A stretch of DNA of 64,000 nt from Eucommia ulmoides. Taxonomy: Eukaryota; Streptophyta; Magnoliopsida; Garryales; Eucommiaceae. The stretch covers positions 37,176,501-37,240,500 of the forward strand of contig CM028328.1 in NCBI GenBank assembly GCA_016647705.1. The letters run 5' to 3'. The notes below the pieces were generated by a model. That model saw only the letters and a list, made by a program, of their open reading frames with translations. It had not been told where the DNA came from and made no database searches. This document shows, piece after piece, positions 44,315 through 55,791 of this stretch. Position numbers and translations under genes: made by a program. Positions within the stretch are counted from its first letter, which is position 1. Each line of letters opens with the position of its first letter.

Positions 44315-46296
44315 TGTTGGCCTAGTGAGCAACCTAAGAAGGGAGTGAATTAGGTAGTAATAAAAATTAATCAAATAATGACACTTCAAAAATCAAATAA
44401 TTAATTTTATCCTAAATTAATTATTATCTTTATAGAAGCGGATATATATGTTCAACTATGTGCGCACCAAACAACAAAATATAAATAAAGTAAAGAAAGC
44501 AACACATTAGAAATTTATATTGGTTCACCAAGTTATTCTTGGTTAATCCAGTCCTTTGAGCTCCATGAAAAGTCGCACCTACTAATCATTAAGATTCCTT
44601 TAAATAGGTAGGAACCAAACCTTTACACAGTAATCCTTTTCCCAGGCTCAGAAACAATCTTTACAATTTCTTTTTCCCAGGCTCAAGAATAACCTTTTCT
44701 TTTTCCCCGGCTCAAGAATAACCTTATCTTTTTCAGACTCAAGACTAACCTAATCTTTTCACAGGTTAATGATCAAACCTAATTCTTTTATACTTTAGAC
44801 TAAGAATCAAACCACATAATCAGAAAAAATGATTTAAAATATCGAAATTCTAAGTACTAAACAATAATATCACACAATAGTTAATAGCAAAAAACTTGGA
44901 ACGATCTCACCAGGAATTCACAGAATAAAGAATGATTAGCAATAAAACTTAAAGTCGACAGTAGCAATAATCCAAACCAAATCTTCTCAAGAATAATTCT
45001 CACAGTACACTTAGTATGATTTCAGAATGATTACTTTTAGAAAACACAAGAACTGAATAACTCTTAAGATATGAATAATTGGGATTATTGAAAGCTCAAA
45101 AACGCAGGTCTATTTATATGGAATTAGAACAAGCCCTCCAATGGTTAGTTCCCATATATCATGATATTTAATTGCACTAATAGACCCCTTACATCATTAT
45201 GACTTAATCCTGGTATAATTTACTCAATTATATCATTTAAAATGTTTAATTAAGTCCCTCAAACATTTTCTCAAACTCAATTAGATAGGATAGAAAGAAT
45301 TACATGAACCAAATTAAAAAATAATCAAAATACTTGAACCATATCTATAGGGATAACAAAATATCAACCATATATCTTAAATTTCATTAGATGCCTAAGA
45401 TATCTCTAATATCCTAACTATAAAACGGCTAGTAACGACTATTTTTTGGATCAAAACCATGAAATTCTTGAATCCTGAAACTGTCCATCGGTTGACTAAC
45501 TAGAAGGCATAAGTCGACCACCTAATTCAGGATGTAGCCCAAGCCAAAAACTCTACACCCATAGGTCGACCTCTGCTTATTCATCAGTCTACCGAATGAT
45601 TCAGTGAGTTTCATAGGTCCACCTCTCAACTTTGTCTGTCGACCTAACGATTCAGAGAGTTTATTTTTTGGCCATAGGTTGACCTAGTTGTCGACTAAAT
45701 GATTAAGAGAGTTCAACTAATTCCCATAGGTCGACCTATCTGTCGACTGAACAATTCAGAGACTGTTCAATCATTTCACCTCCTCATCGGTTGACCTAAC
45801 CTCTTATATAGGTTGAGCGATCGAGTTGTGCTTCTTCCTTAATTCATTTTTTAATTCATTTTCTTCGACATTTTTGCCCCTTTAACCAATTTCTTTTCTT
45901 GATTAACTCCACTAACACTTAAATTCAATTTTAACCTAATATTTCTTAAATAAATATTTCTTCTTCAATTTCACATAGGAGCAAGTATGTTAACTAATTG
46001 GGATCCTATTAAAAATACAAACAATTGTAAAAACATTTTGTGTCGTGTGTGATCCTAATCGGGATACATTAAGAGTAAAAATTTAACCTGAGTTGTTTTC
46101 CCCCAGGTTCTTTAAAGTCTTCGGTCTCTCAATGTCCATCATCTTTGTCAGTCTCTTTAGCATCCATTTAGTATTTATCTCAACTTCTTCATGATAATAT
46201 CTTCAATGGAACTTATAAACTAAAACACTCAACAAATCCATTAGTTCCACATAAAATATCAACACTTAATTGTTCATCAAAATCTCAGGATTAACA
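44315..46296 (-). mobile_element. Element K 3' LTR
   Basis: TGTTGGCCTAG (44,315) to GGATTAACA (46,296), 1,982 bp. The conserved block is at about 44,512-44,590, 'cccaggctcag'-type units at 44,610-44,820, a minus-strand TATAAATAGACCTGCG box at 45,104-45,119, and AGGTCGACCT-type motifs at 45,485-45,830. The adjoining polypurine tract is degenerate (CAAAATTGGAGAT on the minus strand). Confidence 0.88.
45104..45119 (-). promoter_or_regulatory. TATA-like box in K LTR
   Basis: The minus strand reads CATATAAATAGACCTGCG. The same sequence is in the 5' LTR at 52,298-52,313, and variants occur in the other LTRs (22,480; 16,352). The likely LTR promoter, from position and conservation only. Confidence 0.55.
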
Positions 46297-47690
46297 ATCT
46301 CCAATTTTGATGATGACAATTAACTTTAATGTTTTTGTTAAAATAATATGTTACCGCACTCCCCCTAAATTCAAGGACGGATTTTTAACTCATTAAAGGA
46401 CAATCATGACGATGATAATAAGATATTTAACAAAACAATCATGAAGATAATCATAAGATATTCAACAAAGCACAAAATACGATCAACAATAAATAATTCA
46501 AACTCTCCCTGCATAAATGCAAACTATGATCTCCCCCTTAAGATATTCAATAAAACATCAATAAATTCTCTCCCTTTGTCATATCAAAAAGTGGGGAAGG
46601 GGAACCACAAATAAACACTACTCTAGGCAAACATCGTTATGCCTAGCCATTTTCAAACCACGAATGATTTTCACAGACTGATATTCCGCTAAAGGTTTAG
46701 TAAAGATATCAGCAAGTTGGTTGGAGGTATAAATATATTCAATAACAATGTCCCTTTTCTAAATGTGATGACAAATAAAGTGATGTCTAATCATTTTGTG
46801 CTTAGTTTGTGAGTGCTGTGTAGGATTCTTACTTAGACAAATAACACTTTTATTATCACAATAAATCGGAACCTTTTCCATTCATATTCTAAAATCATTT
46901 AACTGTTACTTAATATACAAAATTTGAGCTCAGAAGTTACCAGTATACTCAGCCTCAGTAGAGGATAAGGCTATTGAATTCTGGTTCTTGCTTGACCAAG
47001 AAACCAAGGCATGTCCTAACAAATGACATGACCCACTTGTGCTTTTTCGCTCGACTTTGCAACTAACAAAATTAGCGTCGGAGTAACTTATTAATTTAAA
47101 ATCACTCCCCCTAGTATACCATAATCCTAGGTCAGTCGTCCCCTCAAAATATCAAAAAAATTTCTTAACCGCAGTCAAATGCGATTCTTTAGGATAAGAC
47201 TGAAATCTAGCATATAAACAAATGCTATACATAATGTTAGGTCTATTAGAAGTTAGGTACAACAAGCTACCACCCATACCTCGATACATTTTTTCATTAA
47301 CGCTTTTACCCGTATCATCTTTGTCTATCTTTGTAGTTGTTTCCATGGGAGCCTTGTATTCTTTAACGTCATCCAAGCCATATTTCTTTAATAGCTCATT
47401 GGTGTATTTAGCTTGGTTTATGAATATTCCTTCTTTGGTTTGCTTAATTTGCAACCCAATAAAGAAATTTAACTCTTCCATCATACTCATTTCAAACTCA
47501 ACCTACATTATCTTGGCAAACTCTTAGCAAAGATCCTCATTAGTAGATTCAAAAATAATATCATCAACATAAACTTGTACTAATAGGATATCATAATAAG
47601 TTTGTTTAACAAATAGTGTTATATCATAAATACCCCTTCGAAAACCATATTCAATAAATAATCTTTTAACCATAAAACATCAACACTATG
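46297..47690 (-). pseudogene. Element K RT C-half, RNase H and 3' region
   Basis: The minus-strand frame 47,490-47,152 reads 'MEELNFFIGLQIKQTKEGIF', 'YTNELLKKYGLDDVKEYKAP' and 'SYPKESHLTAVKK', the RT segment after the active site in SIRE-like elements. Upstream, near 47,560, the polymerase box reads VYVDDIIFESTNE, so YVDD is kept. RNase H remnants follow to about 46,900, then a non-coding region with 'gttatgcctagagtag' and a TTTTTGATATGACAAAGGGAGAG-like purine tract (46,569-46,591). Stops occur between the domains. Confidence 0.85.
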
Positions 47691-48159
47691 TGGATCATCA
47701 TTATAGATAAATATTTATATAAATAAGTCTACTTAATCCATCAAAATCCACAAATTACTAAATTTAGTCAGTATGTCTATCTTATGATACCAAATAATAC
47801 CAAGCCATTTCAAGATGCATAACATATCAACTCAATTCAGCCCATTTGTATAAAAGATATATTCATGAGTAAAAGCACATTATACAAGTTGTCTTATTAA
47901 CATGCAACAAGTCATTTATAACACTTGGTGAGATCACAAACACTTGATTCATTTTCTGATTCACTTAACATGTTTTAGAATTAAACACATGATAACTATT
48001 TGATATAAACACATGAAATCATATTAATAAGCCTTAACTTAATATGATTCCCAGAATCACCATGCAAAATTTCTAAGACAGCAAGTGAACACATCGTATA
48101 AAATAGGTCTTAGAAACCATCACCAACTTACCTATTTGGTAAGTAGGGAATCTCCCCCT
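47691..48159. other. AT-rich internal sequence of K without a recognised domain
   Basis: This lies between the RT remnant and gag remnant of K, where protease, integrase and the RT N-terminus should be. Nothing coding is recognised. It may be foreign sequence or decayed gag. Confidence 0.4.
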
Positions 48160-49171
48160 TTAACAAATTTAATAAATTTAAACTATGAGGGGGTTAGGAG
48201 TGCCTTTTATATTTTTCGAAAAAACTTTACTCTTTACCTCATTTATACTGATGATTACTTTGGGTGCATCATTTCTCTTAGCCTGTCTGTATCCTCTCAA
48301 CCTTTGATTATTGTCGTTTGATTTTCTGATACTTCCATTTGCATATGTCACTTGTGAATTCCTAGTGATATCCTATCTTAGCTTTGATATAACTTCTTTA
48401 TTTGTTCATTCGGGTCCACTTCCGACATTATCTAATTCTGAACAAGATATTTCAACAGTTCTCTTCGGTATCCATTTCATTTGGGATCAGTCTTTGGTAG
48501 ACATAAACTTAGAGTTCCTAAATGGACATGATACTTTAAAATGTCCAACCCTATTGCAATAATAACATCTCAAGTTTGATCAATTATCATAAAAAAACAC
48601 GAGATGTAGAATAAGAATAATTTCTAATAATATTAACAAAACTGTCACTGGCTTGTGATGAAGGATGAGACGATGAAACATATCCACTTTGCTCAGAAAA
48701 AAACATTTTCAGAAATTCTCAAACAGACTTAAAGTTGGATTTTGATTTTTTAAATTTTTTCTTAAGTAAATCGATTTTAGAAACAAAATCTGACATTTAC
48801 TTAGAAATCATGTCAAGATTATTTTTTAAAATTTTGTTTTCCTTTTCAAGAGGATCCCCTTTAGAGAGAAAATTATTAATTTAAAAAACAACGTCCGAAA
48901 ATTCTTGTGTACCACAATAATCATCCAAATGCACTTTAGATTTTCGGATAGTTTTTCCACCATCTTCAAAAGAATCGATTTTTGTTTTTAAACTCAAACT
49001 CTCTTTAGCAAAAAGTAGTGTGGAAAAAATTAATTTTTTCATAACAATATGGACATTTTCATTATCATTATCTATATCACTACCACTTGTACCACAAGAA
49101 TCATACATCACATTGTCATATAAAGGATCTATTACCATTAAAAGAAGATACACAAAAAAATATTATCCATG
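48160..49171 (-). pseudogene. Element K gag with zinc knuckle
   Basis: The ATG at 49,171 follows the leader word CCGGTCACGTGCACACACC shared with element F. A one-base shift leads into the frame 49,153-48,881 ('VIDPLYDNVMYDSCGTSGSD', 'KKLIFSTLLFAKESLSLKTK'). A C-x2-C-x4-H-x4-C knuckle, CYYCNRVGHFKVSC, is read at 48,567-48,526, followed by 'CPFRNSKFMSTKD' and 'KWIPKRT', as in SIRE-type gag. The knuckle binds RNA during packaging in intact elements. Several stops follow. Confidence 0.82.
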
Positions 49172-49228
49172 GTGTGTGCACGTGACCGGTTTAGCTATGA
49201 TATTAAGCCTAATGAACTAAAACTAGCT

Positions 49229-51256
49229 CTACTGAAGTTGAAGATTTAAGAGTTTGAAGAAATTAGGGAAAACAACCTAGGTAAATTTCAACTCTTAATA
49301 TCTCATTTAGGAACACACACGGCACAAAATGTTTTTATTCTTTACGTATGTTTTGATAAGATGAATTTATTTTCTCCGAAAAGAAATATTTATAAATGGT
49401 TAAAATGGAATTTAAGAAAGTTAGTGGAGCTAATTGAGAAAAGAAATTAGTTAAAGGGGCGAAATCGTAAAAGAAAGTGAGTTAAGAACGAGATCAGAGA
49501 AAAGATCCAGTGACAGTAGTCGACTGGGCAGTCGACCGTCCAAATATAGCTGAACTCTTTGAATTGAAGAGTCGACCGACAGGTTGACAGGCCTATTGTG
49601 GCTGAACTCTCTGAATTGAAGAGTCGACTGAGTAGTCGACCGGTGAAAGCCTAATAAACTCTCTAAATTGAAGAGTCGACCGAGCAGTCGACCGATCCAC
49701 TGTATGGGCTACTTCCAGAATCTTCCAGTCGACTGAGCAGTCGACTGAGTACTCTTTTTCAGGATAATGTTTGATCCGAAATCATATCTAAAAGTAACCG
49801 TTTTTTGTTAGGATTTGAGAGAGATTTTAGGGATTTTGTGATATTTAAGATATGGATCATATATTAATTAAATTATATTGATTTGGTACATTAAATATTA
49901 ATGTTTCTTAATTTGGTACTTGAAATAGTTTCTATTCTTATTAATTGAGATTGATAAATACTTTGGGGATTTAATTGAAAGATTTGAAAGTTATTTTTAA
50001 AAGAAATTGAATCTAAATGAAGTCCTTATGTTATAAGGGATCTATAAGAGTTTTTTATTGTCATGACACTTGTAAATTAACTGTTAGAAGGCTGATTATA
50101 TATTCCTTTAAATAGACCTGTGAATTTCATTAGCAATTAAGCAGTAAACAAGAAAGAAATCATATCATATTATTTGTGAGCTTTTATAAGAGTTATCCTT
50201 CTGAAATATTGAGAGCTTTTCTGAGAGACGATCTTGAAGATCAATTGCTGTTTATCTTTACTACTACCGGATTTAAAGTTACATTGTTCTAATAATTATT
50301 TCTGTGGATTCCTGATGAGATCTTTCCATATTGCTTAACGTTTTATTTATTATTCTATATTTGGAAATTGATCTTAGAAATTGTTTATGATTTTTTAAGA
50401 AAATATTTTTATAAACAATTTCTTGAATCTGATTACGTGCTCCAATTTGTTACCCATATTTTTGTTAAAATCAGATTTTTGTATCTCACGTATTTTTTTC
50501 ACTAGTTGGGATATTAATTGAGTTATTATTTATCTGGGGTGGTAGAAGCTCTTGAGTGAGATTTACTTCTTATCAATTTGTGTATTGGTAAGTTATGACA
50601 GATTAAATACAGTTAGGGATATTTAATTAAGGGTAGTCGGGTTTCAATCTCTTCTTGTAAAGAGATTGATGTATTAATTCTTCTTGAATAGAATTAGTGT
50701 GAGTAAATTGTAAATGTTCCATCCTTACTTGTGAAAATGATACTTGGAGTGTTATGAGAGGTTTTGATTCTTGAGCCGTAGTGATAAAAAGAATTAGGTT
50801 AATCTTTAGCCTGTAAAAAGATATGTTATTCTTGAGTCTTGAAAAAGTAGAGATTATTCCTGAGCCTGAGAAAAGGAAGCTGTAAAGGTTATTCTTGAGC
50901 CTGTAAAAAGTAGAGGTTGATTCTGAGCCTTTGAAAAGATTCATTGTGCAGGTTTGGTTCCTACCTTTAAAGGGATCATGGTTTTAGTGGGTGCGACCTC
51001 TGTGGAGCTCGAAGGACTGGATTAGCTAAGAATAGCTTGGTGAACCAGTATAAATCTCTGGTGTGTTGCTTTCTTAATTTGTTTATTTCTGTTGTTTAAT
51101 TGGGTGTGCACTTAGATTTATTTTAATTCTGCTGTAGTATAAAGATAATAATTAATTTAAGCATAAAATTAATTATTTGATTTATTCAAGTATATTCTGA
51201 TAATATTTTTTAATTACCCAATTCACCCCCCTCTTGGGTATTCTACTGGGCCAATA
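49229..51256 (+). mobile_element. L: 5'-truncated SIRE-like LTR in plus orientation
   Basis: It is collinear with the F LTRs from 'gaagatttaagagtttgaag' (49,229) to GGGCCAATA (51,256). About 130 bp of the start are missing. Inverted GTCGACCG motifs are dense at 49,505-49,755, and 'gagcctgtaaaaag' units at 50,640-50,940. It abuts the K leader on the left and K's truncated 5' LTR on the right; no target duplication is found. Confidence 0.85.
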
Positions 51257-53466
51257 AAAACAACACACCAGAAATTTATACTGGTTCACTAAGCTATTCT
51301 TGGCTAATCCAGTCCCCCGAGCCCCATGAAAAGTTCTACCCACTAATCACTAAGATTTCTTTAAACTGGTTGGAATCAAACCTTTACACAATGATTCTTT
51401 TCTTAGGCTCAGAATCAAGCTTTATAACTTCTTTTTTCCAAACTCAAGAATAACCTTTTATTTTTCCCTGGCTCAAGAATAACCCTATCTTTTTCAGGCT
51501 CAAGACTAACTTAATCCTTTCACAGGCTAAGGATCAAACCTAATTCTTTTATACCTTAGGCTAAGAATCAAACTTCACAATCACTCAAAGTATCATTTTC
51601 CCAAGTAAAGATGAAACATTTACAATTCACTTACAATTGATCCTAATCAAGAAGAATCACACCTAACTCTTTTCAAAAGAAAAAGGGTAACCTAACATTT
51701 TTATACTTAGGTAAAGATCAAACCTCAATCGCTTTACCGGAACAGAATGAAATCAGCTACCCCTGATTAGATACTCCCAATAATATCTAATCTGACACAC
51801 AACTCACCAATTACAAAATTGATATGTCTTTTGCCCACTAAGAGCTTCTATCACCCCAGATAAATTTGAACTCAATTAATGTCCCGATACTAGTGATAAA
51901 AATACAATGAGAATTTCAAAATCTAATTTTAATAAAAACACGGGTAGCAATCAATTTAGCACGTAATCAGATTTTCTCAAGAAATCGTTTTAAAATATTT
52001 TTCAATTTAAAAATCAGAAAAACTGATTTCAAAGATTAAAATTTCAAGTATTAAACAATAATATCACACAATAGTTAAAAGCAAAAAACTTAGAACGATT
52101 TCACCAGGAATCCACCGAATAAAGAATGATTAACAATGAAACTTCAAGTCAGCAGTAGCAATAATCCACACCAAGTCTTCTTAAGAATAATTCTCACAAT
52201 ACACTCAGTATGATTTCAGAATAATCACTCTCAGAATACACAAGAACTGGATAGCTCTTAAGATATGAATGATTGAGATTATTGAAACCTAAAAAACGCA
52301 GGTCTATTTATATGGAATTAAAACAAGTCCTCTAACGGCTAGTTCTCATATATCATGACATTTAATTGTACTAATAGATCCCTTATATCATTATGACTTA
52401 ATCCTGGTATAATTTACTCAATTTTAACTTTTAAAATATTCAATTAAATCCCTCAAACATTTTCACCAACTTAATTAGATAGGATAAAAAGAATTACATG
52501 AACTAAATTGAGAAATAATCAAAATACTTGAACTATATCTATAGGGATAACAAAATATTAACCATATATCTTAAATTCCATTAGATCCCTAAGATATCTC
52601 TCATATCCTAACCATAAAACGGCTAGTAATGGCTACTTTTTGGATCAAAATCATGAAATTCTCGAATCTTGAAACTATCTATCGGTTGACCGACTAGAAG
52701 GCATTAGTCAATCGCCCGATTCAGGATGCAGCCCAAGCCAAAACCTCTACGCCCGTAGTTTGACCGAACGATTTAGTGAGTTTCATAGGTTGACCTCTCA
52801 ATTTTGTCTGTCGACCTAACGATTCAGAGAGTTCCTCTTTTGGCCATAGATCAACCTAGTTGTCGACCGAACGATTTAGAGAGTTCAGCTAAATCTCATA
52901 GGTCGACCTATCTGTCGACCGAACGATTCAGAGACTGCTCAATCCTTTCACCTCTTCATCGGTTGACCGGACCTCCTATGTAGGTCGACCGATTGAGTTG
53001 TGCTTCTTCCTTAATTCATTTTTTAATTCAATTTCTTTGACGTTTTTATCCCTTTAACCGATTTCTTTTCTCGGTTAACTCCACTAACACTTAAATTCAT
53101 TTTAATCTAATCTTTCTAAATCAATATTTCTTCTTCAATTACCCATAGGAGCAAGTATGTTAACTAATTAGGATCCTATTAAAAACACACATAATTGTAA
53201 AAATATTTTATGTCGTGTATGATCCTAATCGGGATACATTAAGAGTAAAAATTTAACATGAGTTATTTTCTCCTAGATTCTTCAAAGTCTTTGGTCTCTC
53301 AATGTCCATCATCTTTGTCAGTCTCTTTAGCATCCATTTAGCATTCATCTCAACTTATTCATACTAATATCTTCAATGAAACTTATAAACTGAAACACTC
53401 AACAAATCCATTAGTTCCATAAAAAACATCAACATTTAATTATTTATCAAAATCTCAAGATCAACA
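51257..53466 (-). mobile_element. M: truncated 5' LTR of element K
   Basis: It is collinear with K's 3' LTR from 'caacacaccagaaatttata' onward and ends GATCAACA at 53,466; about the first 190 bp are missing. It contains the conserved block at 51,275-51,350, 'caggctcaagaataacc' units at 51,400-51,740, TATA at 52,298-52,313 and AGGTCGACCT motifs at 52,680-52,995. The target copy ATGTT follows. Confidence 0.85.
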
Positions 53467-54509
53467 ATGTTCACATAATTTTCACTCCATTATTCAGTGT
53501 GAACGTAAAGTTGTTTTCTACAATGTTTATGTATTTGTGATTTTTACGTAAACCTAGAAATATTAAATTACTTGAATGATACTTGAATATTCACGTATTA
53601 TATTTAAACTTAGGAATGGGGTATAACACGTTAACATTCACGCAAATTGTGTGTTAACACATACGTGAACATCCCTCTCCAATGTTCACTCAATATTTCA
53701 AACCAATAAAAAAATATTGAACAAATCTTAACATGAACGGAAACAATCGGAGTGAACATTCATCTAACCACATTTAGTATGAACATTTCAGAAAAAATCT
53801 ACAAAAAATTAACAAAACTTAACATAAACATTCAAAGATCTGAAATTTTAAATTCTTGAAATTTCCAGATCTGAGAGAGATGGAGTGGCGAATGGCGAAC
53901 ATGGAGCATGACAAGGACGGCAGCGAATGACGATTTCGATATTAGAAAATTTAACATTTGGAATTTTCAGATCTCAAATTCTCAGTTCTGGAGAGTGAGA
54001 GAGCGTGCCGAACCCAACAAATGGTGATGCGAACGGCGCGGCGCACGAAACAACAAAGAACGACGACACGAATGATGACGTGAATTACGAAGAACAACAA
54101 AGAATGACGCATCGAATAACTCCGGTAGAGGCTTTGACGAAGATTCATTTTCTGGTGGTAGAGAAACCTCTGGTTTCTTCAAGGTTTGGTCATTAGAAAC
54201 CGTTGAAAGCAAGTTCCAAAGGTGGGGAGGGACAAATCTAGTGTGCTTATTGAATCATAAGAATAATAGCAAATCCATGGTTTTCTCTCAACTCTTTGAA
54301 GCTCTTCAACAAGAGGAATTGAGAGATTGAAGAGAGGCCGGTAATTTGGACTGATATGGGCATATTAGGGTACTATAAAAAATATCTATATGTAAGGATA
54401 CAATTATTTATTCATGAAATTGGTCAATAGTCAAATGGTTAAATATTAATAATATTTTGGAAACAAAAAATTACATTACTGTTTTTTTTTTAACTAGACC
54501 CCACATTTG
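53467..54509. other. Host-like DNA between K and the PIF element, no gene recognised
   Basis: The region is AT-rich to 53,870, then has higher GC with short open frames on both strands at 53,951-54,212. These overlap each other and show no recognisable domain. The 'cagatctgagagagatggag' and 'cagttctggagagtgagaga' pieces at 53,870 and 53,985 form a rough direct repeat. It could be a decayed gene or promoter, but nothing supports a specific call. Confidence 0.4.
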
Positions 54510-54834
54510 TAAGAGCATCTCCAACATAGATGCTATCCCCTGTGCCATTCCCCAAATGGCATTTTTGAAGCGCGAAAATAGCTCCAACGACTGTGACATA
54601 TGCTGTGCCATTTTTGGCACACTAGATCTATAGAGTAGCAACAACGACCGTTGGAGTAGCCAACGGTCTCCAATGGTCTGAAATTTGAAATCAAAACCCC
54701 AATTTCAAAAAAAAAAAAAAAAAAAAAAAAAAAACAGTGTACAAATTCAGAACATGTAGGAATAAGCAAATGAAAATCATACCAATCAGATCTAGAAGCA
54801 TCGCAAGTCTGAATCGCAAGCTGCTGGCTCCGTC

Positions 54835-55060
54835 ACAACGCAATCGCCGTCTCCACAAGCCGCCAGCAATCTCAACCGTCGCAACCATCTCCGTCGCAAT
54901 CGCCGTCTCCGCAAGTCTCCATCGCAATCGCCGTCTTCGCAATCGCCGTCGCCGCAAGCCGCCATCGCCATCGCCGTCGCCGCAAGCCGCCATCGCAATC
55001 GCAACTGTCGCAACCATCTCCGTCGCAATCGCCGTCTCCGCAAGCTGCCATTGCCGTCTC
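54835..55060. repeat. GC-rich minisatellite in the PIF element
   Basis: Degenerate units of about 24 bp built on CGTCGCAATCGCCGTCTCCGC repeat from about 54,835 to 55,060. They give arginine-rich open frames on the minus strand and serine/arginine-rich frames on the plus strand; these are products of the repeat, not genes. A poly-A run lies at 54,708-54,734. Confidence 0.85.
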
Positions 55061-55099
55061 CGAAGGTCGATCTTCTCTATGTGTATGTGTGTGTATGTA

Positions 55100-55522
55100 T
55101 TTCTATCGATTTTGGGAGAACTAGGGTAAAACAACCATTTTTGTGCTGTTGTGCGATGTGATCAGGCAGGGGCTGTGTTAATTAAGATTATGGGCTGGCT
55201 AATTGAATTAGGGAATGGGCTGTGTTAATTTAGATTATGGGCTTGGGTTATGGTTTGGTTAACTTAATTTAGATTAGGGAATTTGGGTTGGGTTATGATT
55301 TAGGCTAATTAAAAAATCATTAATTTGTTAATGTTAATTTAATTTGGAGAATAGGTTGTGGGTTGGGCTAATCAAAAAATTATTAATTTGTTTATGTTAA
55401 ATTAATTTATGTTGAATTGATTAATTTGTTTAATTATTTTTTCTTTGTTTAATCGATTTATGTTTTTGTTTTTTTTCATACTTAGTTGTTGTTTGTCCGA
55501 TTTATTTACTTTAATTTAATTT
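55100..55522. other. Degenerate AT-rich repeats inside the PIF element
   Basis: Words such as 'gggctgtgttaattaagat' and 'gattatgggcttgggttatgg' recur between 55,170 and 55,400, without an open frame. This could be a decayed intron or intergenic spacer of the transposon. Confidence 0.4.
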
Positions 55523-55687
55523 ATGCAAATGAGTTCTGAACCAAATCAGTATTACACTAGTCTTCTTTTAGATGATTTTTCTGAAGATCAATTTGAAACT
55601 GAACCAATCCCCTACAATGAAAATATAGCGAGATCAACGACTAGTACTAATACATATTCAAATTCAAACTACATGAAAAACACATAA
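55523..55687 (+). other. Possible remnant of a second PIF open reading frame
   Basis: The ATG at 55,523 opens 54 codons ('MQMSSEPNQYYTSLLLDDFS', 'EDQFETEPIPYNENIARSTT') and ends in a TAA within a 43-bp tandem repeat. PIF elements normally carry a Myb/SANT-like ORF1 beside the transposase, and an acidic N-terminus of this kind would fit. The DNA-binding part is absent, so the identity is a guess. Confidence 0.3.
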
Positions 55688-55790
55688 TACTAATACAAAT
55701 TTAAATTCAAACTACATGAAAAATACATGATACTAATACAAATTCAAATTCAAACTACATGAAAAATACATAATACTAATACAAATTCAA
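55655..55790. repeat. 43-bp tandem repeat, about three copies
   Basis: The unit begins 'caaactacatgaaaaacaca' and continues 'taatactaatacaaatt'. It recurs at 43-bp spacing with few changes and ends just before the transposase stop region at 55,792. Confidence 0.85.
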
Positions 55791-55791
55791 A

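Larger units (their letters stand above)
44315..53466 (-). mobile_element. Element K: SIRE-like copia element, rearranged
   Basis: The minus-strand element is bounded by TGTTGGCC at 44,315 and GATCAACA at 53,466, with target copies GTGTT (44,310-44,314) and ATGTT (53,467-53,471), matching at 4 of 5. The 3' LTR is 44,315-46,296. The internal region 46,297-49,228 carries RNase H/RT and gag remnants but lacks protease and integrase. The 5' LTR (51,257-53,466) has lost its first part, and the primer-binding site and junction are replaced by LTR fragment L in the opposite orientation. Confidence 0.82.

Noticed and set aside
1..53466. An intact, autonomous retrotransposon
   Set aside because: Every gag-pol region examined has stops, frameshifts, deletions or lost catalytic residues.
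53951..54212. Overlapping 63-76 codon frames
   Set aside because: Frames on both strands overlap, have no domain and lack neighbouring exons.
54691..55134. Arginine-rich 83-147 codon frames
   Set aside because: They are direct products of the 24-bp GC-rich minisatellite and a poly-A run; no protein family is recognised.
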